Source of the DNA: SIG565 sp045590755
Lineage (GTDB): Bacteria > Bacillota > Clostridia > Oscillospirales > Acutalibacteraceae
DNA: 11,566 nt
Direction of reading: 5' to 3'
Assembly: GCA_045590755.1 (NCBI GenBank)
Contig: JAZNRP010000044.1
Location: 1-11,566, forward strand
The notes under the pieces are model-generated. The model saw only the letters and a program-made list of their open reading frames with translations. It did no database searches and was not told the DNA's origin. Both the position numbers and the translations under genes were made by a program. Shown piece after piece: positions 7,289 through 11,566 of the stretch (position 1 is its first letter; each line of letters begins with the position of its first letter).

Positions 7289-7598
7289 AAATTGATTCTT
7301 TGCAGAGTTTCAAAACGGCATCTGCAAACCCCTTGTCGTTTACCGAAATTACAGAGCATCTTCTTCCCACCGCGTGACTTAAGGTATCGGCGGTACAGTC
7401 ATTAAAAACAAAGTATTCGGTATTATATTTTTGTGCGTGAAAAATAAGCTCTTTCTTGCTTTTTTCGGATGTATCACAAGCAGATATAACTATTTGTGAT
7501 GCGCCTTTTTTAAGTGACATCAGACTGTCAGACATACCGTATGACAGCTTACCTGCCTTTGAAGCAAAGCCTAAAAGTGTAAGTATCTTACTGCTCAT
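7287..7598 (-). CDS. ylxQ: L7Ae-family ribosomal-protein-like YlxQ
   Basis: This 103-residue protein has the L7Ae/L30e/Gadd45 fold, which binds kink-turn RNA in relatives. Visible family features are LLGFASKAGKLSYG (8-21), the hydrophobic strand QIVISACDTSEKSKK (35-49) and a C-terminal GFADAVLKL (90-98). Its exact cellular RNA target is not firmly established. It belongs to the conserved nusA-ylxR-ylxQ-infB order. Its ATG overlaps the end of ylxR by 11 nt, with AAGGAT as ribosome site, and it ends 13 nt before the preferred infB start. Confidence 0.9.
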   Translation of the reverse strand: MSSKILTLLGFASKAGKLSYGMSDSLMSLKKGASQIVISACDTSEKSKKELIFHAQKYNTEYFVFNDCTADTLSHAVGRRCSVISVNDKGFADAVLKLCKESI

Positions 7599-7857
7599 TT
7601 ATTAAATCCTTTTTTAGTGTTTCATAAATTTCGGGCGATATAGCGGTGGAAAAGGTTCTTTCAAGCCTTTTTGCCTTGACACTCTTTTCCAGACACTCTA
7701 AGCTTTTGCATATATATGCGCCGCGTCCGTTTGCCTTACCCTTTAAGTCAACTAAAATTTCGCCGTCAGGCGTCTTTACAATTCTTATAAGGGTTGATTT
7801 TGGTAGCATTTCGCCGCAGCCCGTACACATTCGCATCGGAATTTTTTTATGCTGCAT
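7588..7857 (-). CDS. rnpM: RNase P modulator RnpM (YlxR, DUF448)
   Basis: This small basic RNA-binding protein (89 aa) belongs to the YlxR/DUF448 family; in Bacillus subtilis it was reported to bind the RNA subunit of RNase P and modulate its activity, hence rnpM. Typical features are the N-terminal PMRMCTGC (7-14) with Cys11 and Cys14, the strand LIRIVKTPDGEILVDL (23-38), and GRGAYIC (44-50), with a further Cys at 55. Arg and Lys residues are spread along the protein, as expected for RNA binding. The ATG lies 3 nt after the nusA stop, with AGAGGA in the end of nusA as ribosome site. It overlaps ylxQ by 11 nt. Confidence 0.93.
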   Translation of the reverse strand: MQHKKIPMRMCTGCGEMLPKSTLIRIVKTPDGEILVDLKGKANGRGAYICKSLECLEKSVKAKRLERTFSTAISPEIYETLKKDLINEQ

Positions 7858-7860
7858 ATT

Positions 7861-8931
7861 TTAATCCTCTGTGTCTTCTCCGTAGAAGCCGCTTTCGGGT
7901 CTTATATCGATTTTCCAACCTGTAAGCTTTGCGGCTAAACGGGCATTCTGTCCCTTGTTACCGATAGCAAGTGATAACTGTGCATCCGGTACTGTTACGC
8001 GACAGGTCTTGGGATTTTCACTTATAATTTCAACAGATACAACCTTAGCGGGAGCAATAGCTTCACCGATAAATGTTGCGGGGTCATCGCTGTACTTAAT
8101 AATATCAATCTTCTCGCCGCCCAGCTCTTCAACAATTGTGTTAACACGGGCGCCGCGCTGACCGATACAAGCACCTACAGGGTCAATTTCTTCGTTAGCC
8201 GAGTAAACCGCAATCTTTGTGCGGGAGCCTGCCTGACGGGAGATAGACTTAATTTCAATAGTTCCGTCAAAAATTTCGGGAACCTCTGTTTCAAAAAGAC
8301 GGCGTACAAGACCTGAGTGTGTACGCGAAATCATAATCTTGGGTCCCTTGTCGGTTTCCTTAACATCAACCACATAAACCTTAATGTGGTCGCCTTCATA
8401 AAGCTCTTCACCGGGAACCTGCTCTAATTTCGGCAGTATGGTTTCGGTGCGGCCGATTGTAACTGTAGCGTTGCCGGTTTTCGGGTCAATACGCTGAATA
8501 ACTGCGGTTAATAATTCTCTGTTGCGGTTCTGGAACTCTGCAAGAGTCTGGCCGCGTTCAGCTTCCCTTATGCCCTGACGGATTACATGCTTTGCGGTCT
8601 GTGCTACGATTCTGCCGAACTGCTTTGTATCAAGCTTAATTTCAACAAAGCCGTTTTCAACAGCGCGTGAATCCAACGCTATCGCTTCATCGCGTGTAAT
8701 CTGTGAATATGGGTCTTCTACTACATCTACAACTTCCTTGCGTACCACAACACTGAAAATCATTTTTTCGGGGTCGATTGTACATTTTACATTATCATTA
8801 GTGCCGTAATCCTTACGAAGCGCTACAACGATAGCATTTGAAATTTTTTCCGCCAGATAAACCTGCGGAACACCTCTTTCCTCTTCCATTATTTTAAGCG
8901 CCGCAAAAAATTCTTTAGTATCTTTTTTCAT
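7861..8931 (-). CDS. nusA: Transcription termination/antitermination protein NusA
   Basis: NusA binds RNA polymerase and nascent RNA, slowing elongation and helping intrinsic termination and antitermination. The 356-residue form has the Gram-positive layout without the C-terminal acidic repeats of E. coli: an N-terminal polymerase-binding domain (about 1-130), S1 domain (about 135-203, ending KIMISRTHSGLVRRLF), KH1 with IGQRG (256-260) and KH2 with AIGNKGQNARLAA (322-334). The short acidic tail GEDTED ends the protein. I chose ATG 8931 because GGAGGT (8942-8947) is 10 nt upstream; extending to an in-frame TTG at 8949 would start translation at the edge of that site. It begins 21 nt after rimP and ends 3 nt before rnpM. 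Confidence 0.95.
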   Translation of the reverse strand: MKKDTKEFFAALKIMEEERGVPQVYLAEKISNAIVVALRKDYGTNDNVKCTIDPEKMIFSVVVRKEVVDVVEDPYSQITRDEAIALDSRAVENGFVEIKLDTKQFGRIVAQTAKHVIRQGIREAERGQTLAEFQNRNRELLTAVIQRIDPKTGNATVTIGRTETILPKLEQVPGEELYEGDHIKVYVVDVKETDKGPKIMISRTHSGLVRRLFETEVPEIFDGTIEIKSISRQAGSRTKIAVYSANEEIDPVGACIGQRGARVNTIVEELGGEKIDIIKYSDDPATFIGEAIAPAKVVSVEIISENPKTCRVTVPDAQLSLAIGNKGQNARLAAKLTGWKIDIRPESGFYGEDTED

Positions 8932-8941
8932 TTTCCCTTGT

Positions 8942-8947
8942 ACCTCC
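8942..8947 (-). promoter_or_regulatory. Shine-Dalgarno that decides the nusA start
   Basis: The minus strand reads GGAGGT here, 10 nt before ATG 8931. The longer frame begins with a TTG that directly precedes these bases, so it would have no ribosome site of its own. A second weak AAGGG lies nearer the ATG. Confidence 0.75.
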
Positions 8948-8952
8948 AAGTA

Positions 8953-9411
8953 TTAATAGTTTTCTAAATCATTTAGTCTGACCTTAGAGAATTCTTTAGC
9001 TTCAAAATAAATCTCTGTATCAGCCATATTTAATTTTAAGCCACCGTCATAGCTTATAACGGTACCTGTAATTTCTTTCTTACCGTCAAGCGCCTTATAA
9101 AGCTTAACCTTTACTTCTTTACCCTTCGCCCAAATGAAATGCTCTGTACGGGTAAGCTCCCTTTCAAGCCCCGGTGAGCAAACCTCAAGATAATACGATT
9201 TATCAATGGGGTCAGCCTCGTCTATTACGGGGTCAATCGCGTGGGAGACATTTGTGCAGTCGTCAATTGTTATGCCGTCTTCCTTATCAATAAAAACCCG
9301 TAGATAGTACGACGCGCCCTCCTTTACAAAACGCACATCCCAAAGGACAACATTCTCTTTTTCCACTGTAGGCTTTATCAGTGTAAATATTTTGTCTGCA
9401 ATACCTGCCAA
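8953..9411 (-). CDS. rimP: Ribosome maturation factor RimP
   Basis: RimP (152 aa) assists assembly of the 30S subunit, acting near S12 and the central pseudoknot. The N-terminal alpha/beta domain includes LWDVRFVKEG (23-32) and YYLRVFIDKEDGITIDDC (35-52), and the signature YYLEVCSPGLERELT follows (about 73-87), leading to the C-terminal SH3-like barrel. The start is a TTG at 9411: AAAGGA (9420-9425) lies 8 nt upstream, and no in-frame ATG is closer. A nearby ATG (9417-9419) is out of frame and abuts the ribosome site. It is the first gene of the operon, with its own promoter and an 80-90 nt leader. Confidence 0.93.
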   Translation of the reverse strand: MAGIADKIFTLIKPTVEKENVVLWDVRFVKEGASYYLRVFIDKEDGITIDDCTNVSHAIDPVIDEADPIDKSYYLEVCSPGLERELTRTEHFIWAKGKEVKVKLYKALDGKKEITGTVISYDGGLKLNMADTEIYFEAKEFSKVRLNDLENY

Positions 9412-9430
9412 AATATCATTCCTTTCTTTT

Positions 9431-9475
9431 TAGGGCGCCTTGCCCCAAACAAAAAGTAAAGAGCAGGTCGCCCTA
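9431..9475 (-). promoter_or_regulatory. Leader hairpin of the rimP-nusA-infB operon
   Basis: In the transcript, UAGGGCG (complement of 9469-9475) pairs with CGCCCUA (complement of 9431-9437), a perfect 7-bp arm. It extends inward with mismatches to UGC/GCA, giving a 13-position imperfect stem around a loop of about 19 nt. No U tract follows, so it is not a terminator. It stands 5 nt upstream of the rimP Shine-Dalgarno and may be a binding or stability element. Confidence 0.45.
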
Positions 9476-9505
9476 CTCTTCTTTCCTACTTCTTATACTG
9501 TACTG

Positions 9506-9534
9506 ATTATAACATACATTATATAAAAATGCAA
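9506..9534 (-). promoter_or_regulatory. Strong sigma-A promoter of the rimP operon
   Basis: On the minus strand TTGCAT (9529-9534) is separated by exactly 17 bp from TATAAT (9506-9511), which is also preceded by TG at the extended -10 position. Transcription would start near 9498-9500, leaving a leader of about 88 nt before rimP. The -35 box begins 8 bp after the spoVT stop codon, and no terminator separates them, so some read-through from spoVT is likely. Confidence 0.85.
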
Positions 9535-9541
9535 GTACTTT

Positions 9542-10066
9542 TTATTCTTCCATAAGTCTGCCCAAAAATGATGCCGCTACCTGTATCAATTTTATGTCTG
9601 AGTCATTGGCTGTAGGCGACATTTCGTTACCAAAAAGTACAACACTTCCCATAACATCCCCCGCCGAAATAATGGGTGACATAGCCAAAATTGAACGCTC
9701 TGCAACCTTTAATTTTTCAAGTCCGCTACTAACTGTACGGCGTTCCCTTATCAGTGTATCAAGCTCTGCCATAACAGGTGCGCCGATTATATCTTTTTTA
9801 GGCACCCCCGCCGCCGCGATAAATCGGTCACAATCACTCACAGCAACACCCAATACCGTACCGCCCGAAAGCGCTTCGCAGTACTGCGCGGCAAATGCCG
9901 ACATTTCGCCTATCGGCGAGTATTTTTTAAATACCACAAGCCCACCCGCATCGGTATAAATCTCCAACGGGTCTCCTTCTCTTATACGCATAGTGCGTCT
10001 TATCTCCTTCGGTATTACAACACGACCAAGGTCGTCTATTCTTCTCACAATACCTGTTGCTTTCAT
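9542..10066 (-). CDS. spoVT: Stage V sporulation regulator SpoVT (AbrB family)
   Basis: SpoVT is a forespore DNA-binding regulator that tunes sigma-G-dependent genes and spore coat and germination properties. Residues 1-50 are the swapped-hairpin AbrB domain (MKATGIVRRIDDLGRVVIPK, then EIRRTMRIREGDPLEIY), which starts at the first Met. Residues about 55-174 form the GAF-like effector domain typical of SpoVT and absent from AbrB and Abh, including VLGVAVSDCDRFIAAAG (71-87), RSILAMSPI (124-132) and GSVVLFG (140-146). At 174 aa it is about the length of B. subtilis SpoVT. The ATG at 10066 has GAGGAGA about 7 nt upstream. The gene lies between a terminator and the rimP promoter, so it is largely monocistronic, with possible read-through into rimP. 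The palindrome upstream may serve autoregulation. Confidence 0.9.
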   Translation of the reverse strand: MKATGIVRRIDDLGRVVIPKEIRRTMRIREGDPLEIYTDAGGLVVFKKYSPIGEMSAFAAQYCEALSGGTVLGVAVSDCDRFIAAAGVPKKDIIGAPVMAELDTLIRERRTVSSGLEKLKVAERSILAMSPIISAGDVMGSVVLFGNEMSPTANDSDIKLIQVAASFLGRLMEE

Positions 10067-10094
10067 ATATAAATCTCCTCTTTTACAATTTTAA

Positions 10095-10112
10095 TGTGAT
10101 ATTAGTATCACA
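10095..10112. promoter_or_regulatory. Palindromic operator candidate upstream of spoVT
   Basis: TGTGATA-TTAG-TATCACA is a perfect 7-bp inverted repeat with a 4-bp spacer, 29 bp upstream of the spoVT ATG. On the minus strand it lies between a possible -35 (TTGCAA, 10117-10122) and an AT-rich possible -10 (TAAAAT region), a classical repressor position. It is not a terminator: the stem is AT-rich and no T run follows. The bound protein is unknown; SpoVT itself is an obvious candidate. Confidence 0.5.
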
Positions 10113-10173
10113 CTTTTTGCAAGAATTATGAGCAGATTTTCCAGTTGTTTTTAAAATTTCAAATCGTGATGTG

Positions 10174-10208
10174 AAAAGGGCGATGACTTTTTCGAGTCGC
10201 CGCCCTTT
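10174..10208 (-). terminator. Terminator after the ybjQ-like gene
   Basis: Arms 10195-10208 and 10175-10188 form a 14-position stem, AAAGGGCG paired with CGCCCTTT plus a lower part with one wobble and one mismatch, around the loop CGAAAA on the minus strand. The minus-strand 3' arm ends in TTTT. It separates the kinase/regulator/ybjQ unit from spoVT. Confidence 0.75.
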
Positions 10209-10246
10209 CGAAAATATATCTTGATTTTTGTTGATCTAAAAATAAA

Positions 10247-10564
10247 TTATTTTTCAATAAATTTAACTGCCGTACCGTATGAAATTACTTCGGCGGCTCC
10301 CTGCATAATAGCGGAGGAAGCATAACGAATATTGACTATAGCATCTGCGCCGAGAGCTTCTGCCTCCGCAACCATTCTCTTGGTAGCAAGAGCACGAGCT
10401 TCATTCATCATTTCGTTGTATGACTTAAGCTCTCCGCCGACCAAGGTTTTAAAGCTTTGGGAAATATCTTTTCCTATATGTTTTGACTGGATGGTGCTTC
10501 CCTTTACAAGCCCTAACATTTCTAATTCTTTACCGCTGATGTAATCAGTATTTACTAAGATCAT
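10247..10564 (-). CDS. YbjQ/UPF0145 family protein
   Basis: This 105-residue cytoplasmic protein matches the YbjQ (UPF0145) family, sometimes called a heavy-metal-binding domain; members form ring-like oligomers and their physiological role is not settled. Features are the N-terminal strand MILVNTDYISGKE, the central SYNEMMNEARALATKRM and AEAEALGADAIVNIRYASS segments, and the glycine-containing final strand VISYGTAVKF. No Cys is present, so metal binding through Cys is not supported here. I chose ATG 10564 since AAAGG (10573-10577) is 8 nt upstream; an in-frame GTG at 10573 would lie inside that site. Its first 20 nt overlap the preceding small membrane protein gene, suggesting coupled translation. 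Confidence 0.85.
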   Translation of the reverse strand: MILVNTDYISGKELEMLGLVKGSTIQSKHIGKDISQSFKTLVGGELKSYNEMMNEARALATKRMVAEAEALGADAIVNIRYASSAIMQGAAEVISYGTAVKFIEK

Positions 10565-10769
10565 CTTCTTCACCTTTCTTGATTTCTTTTATTCGTTCTA
10601 TGCAAACTTTGAGCATGACAGCAGAAAGAGCAAGCGGGATAATTCCTAACAACCATTTCCAAACGCCATATAACAACGCTATCAAAATGCCAAAGTAAAC
10701 AACGTAATAGAGTATTATTATGACCGAAATTACGATCGGTGCTATCATTTTATTCTTATACAACTTCAC
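10545..10769 (-). CDS. Small two-helix membrane protein (74 aa)
   Basis: I do not recognise a named family. From the chosen start the protein has a short basic N-terminus (KLYKNK), a first hydrophobic helix (about 8-31, rich in Ile, Val and Tyr), a short turn with Trp-Lys-Trp, a second hydrophobic helix (about 37-55) and a charged C-terminal tail (RIKEIKKGEEDDLSKY). The basic N-terminus suggests both ends are cytoplasmic. The start is a GTG at 10769 because GAGGG (10777-10781) is 7 nt upstream; a TTG at 10790 would add seven residues without a ribosome site. It begins 28 nt after the response-regulator stop and overlaps the YbjQ-family gene by 20 nt, so it is probably cotranscribed with both. 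Confidence 0.7.
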   Translation of the reverse strand: MKLYKNKMIAPIVISVIIILYYVVYFGILIALLYGVWKWLLGIIPLALSAVMLKVCIERIKEIKKGEEDDLSKY

Positions 10770-10797
10770 TCTTGTTCCCTCATCAAGCAACTATTTA

Positions 10798-11499
10798 TTA
10801 TTCCACGCGCATCATACGATAACCAACACCGATATGAGTCTGAATATATTGGGGCGAATCCGGTGCCGCCTCCAATTTCTTACGAAGGGTCGCCATAAAC
10901 ACACGGAGCGATGCTACGTCGTTATCCCAACTGCTGCCCCAGACCTTTTGGGTGATGAAGGTATGTGTCAGTACTTTACCGACGTTCTTTGACATCAGGC
11001 AAAGCAGATTGTATTCTATAGGAGTCAAATGCAGTTCTTCCTCGTCGATAAAGGCACAGCCTGCGGCGTAGTCGATCTTGAGCTTGCCGTTTGTGAATAC
11101 CGACTCATTGGCGCCGACGTTTGCTTGCATCATAGCAAGTCTTCTGCCTGTTACGCGAAGACGGGCCAACAGTTCTTCCACAGAGAAAGGCTTAGTCAAG
11201 TAATCGTCTGCACCATTGTCAAGGGCTTCAATTTTATCGCTGTCCTCACTTCGAGCGCTGATAACAATAATGGGCATATTGGACCAGGTACGGATCTTCT
11301 TGATGACCTCAACGCCGTCCATATCGGGAAGTCCAAGGTCAAGAAGCGCGATATCCGGATTGCAGGTGGATGCCTGACGGATCGCTTCCTCACCGTTTTC
11401 GGCTATGATATGTTTATAGTCATGTGCTTTTATCGTGGTGGTAATGAGATTGCGCACGGGAGCGTCGTCCTCAACCACAAGTATCTGTAATTTATTCAT
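10798..11499 (-). CDS. kdpE: KdpE-type OmpR/PhoB-family response regulator
   Basis: This 233-residue cytoplasmic transcription factor has an N-terminal receiver domain (about 3-115) with acidic pocket E10-D11-D12, phosphoacceptor Asp54 in LLDLGLPD, Ser81 in VISARS and Lys103 in LTKPF, then an OmpR-type winged helix (about 135-231) with HLTPIEYNLLCLM and the terminal GVGYRM hairpin. The stretch DLGLPDMDGVEVI, RTWS, ISARSEDSDKIEALDNGADDYL is strikingly KdpE-like. KdpE controls potassium uptake genes when phosphorylated by KdpD. Its ATG overlaps the end of the upstream kinase gene by 8 nt, with AGGTGAGGTG nearby as ribosome site. No kdpFABC or Ktr genes are seen, so the target may lie elsewhere. 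Its codons look richer in G/C third positions than those of the translation operon (by eye), a possible sign of different ancestry. Confidence 0.88.
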   Translation of the reverse strand: MNKLQILVVEDDAPVRNLITTTIKAHDYKHIIAENGEEAIRQASTCNPDIALLDLGLPDMDGVEVIKKIRTWSNMPIIVISARSEDSDKIEALDNGADDYLTKPFSVEELLARLRVTGRRLAMMQANVGANESVFTNGKLKIDYAAGCAFIDEEELHLTPIEYNLLCLMSKNVGKVLTHTFITQKVWGSSWDNDVASLRVFMATLRKKLEAAPDSPQYIQTHIGVGYRMMRVE

Positions 11500-11566
11500 T
11501 GATGTTCACCTCACCTGACGGGATGGTAAATGTAAAGATACTGCCGTGCGGCAGATTGTCCGTCAA
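11492..11566 (-). CDS. Sensor histidine kinase, C-terminal end only (KdpD-like)
   Basis: Only the last 24 codons lie in the window; the gene continues beyond 11566. The peptide LTDNLPHGSIFTFTIPSGEV is the end of a HATPase_c domain (the usual G-S-x-F-x-F-x-x-P closing strand). It stops with TAA at 11492-11494, overlapping the response-regulator start by 8 nt, so the two form a coupled two-component pair. Because the partner resembles KdpE, a KdpD-like kinase is likely, but the diagnostic N-terminal KdpD/Usp domains are outside the window. Confidence 0.75.
   Translation of the reverse strand: MTDNLPHGSIFTFTIPSGEVNINE

Noticed and set aside
9378..9419. Thirteen-codon ORF from an ATG that overlaps the rimP start region
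   Set aside because: Its ATG directly abuts the Shine-Dalgarno with no spacing, while the rimP TTG is 8 nt away and in frame with a full RimP protein. Chance is the simpler explanation.
1..11566. CRISPR arrays, tRNA/rRNA genes, insertion sequences, phage or defence genes
   Set aside because: No regularly spaced repeats, cloverleaf-like sequence, transposase or integrase motifs were seen on either strand.

Overview
The window looks like a chromosomal segment of a spore-forming Firmicute of class Clostridia, probably close to the Oscillospiraceae/Ruminococcaceae-type gut anaerobes. The basis is moderately low GC with AT-rich intergenic DNA, strong Shine-Dalgarno sites, Gram-positive gene order (rimP-nusA-ylxR-ylxQ-infB-rbfA-nrnA-truB-ribF), a SpoVT regulator and a SpoIIQ-like membrane protein. 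No 16S or other species-level marker is present, so the placement is inference.

Layout. Positions 1-1688 carry two plus-strand genes. The first is an unrecognised short secreted protein or lipoprotein (173-760), preceded by three phased AT-rich repeats and an extended -10 promoter and followed by a textbook terminator. The second is a membrane-anchored, SpoIIQ-like M23/LytM-domain protein (990-1688). A bidirectional terminator at about 1715-1757 separates them from everything else, which is on the minus strand. The main block, 9411 down to 1749, is one compact operon for translation and RNA metabolism: rimP, nusA, ylxR (rnpM), ylxQ, infB, rbfA, nrnA, and a single 577-codon gene fusing tRNA pseudouridine synthase TruB to the bifunctional riboflavin kinase/FAD synthetase RibF. 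It starts from a strong extended -10 promoter at 9506-9534 with a hairpin-bearing leader. Genes overlap or lie within about 21 nt of each other. Upstream are spoVT (9542-10066) with a palindromic operator candidate, a terminator at 10174-10208, and an apparent four-gene unit: the tail of a sensor histidine kinase, a KdpE-type response regulator, a small two-helix membrane protein and a YbjQ-family protein.

How the genes work together. RimP and RbfA mature the 30S subunit, IF-2 initiates translation, NusA controls elongation and termination, YlxR/RnpM and YlxQ are small RNA-binding partners, NrnA removes nanoRNAs and pAp, TruB makes tRNA pseudouridine-55 and RibF makes FMN and FAD. SpoVT and the SpoIIQ-like protein belong to forespore development. 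The KdpDE-like pair probably senses potassium, osmolarity or c-di-AMP, but no Kdp transporter is visible.

Most of the window is ordinary housekeeping DNA and I found no evidence of a new defence, mobile or biosynthetic system. The items most worth checking are the TruB-RibF fusion, the M23 domain that keeps its zinc ligands but lacks one catalytic His, the structured spacer between the two plus-strand genes, and several operator-like repeats.
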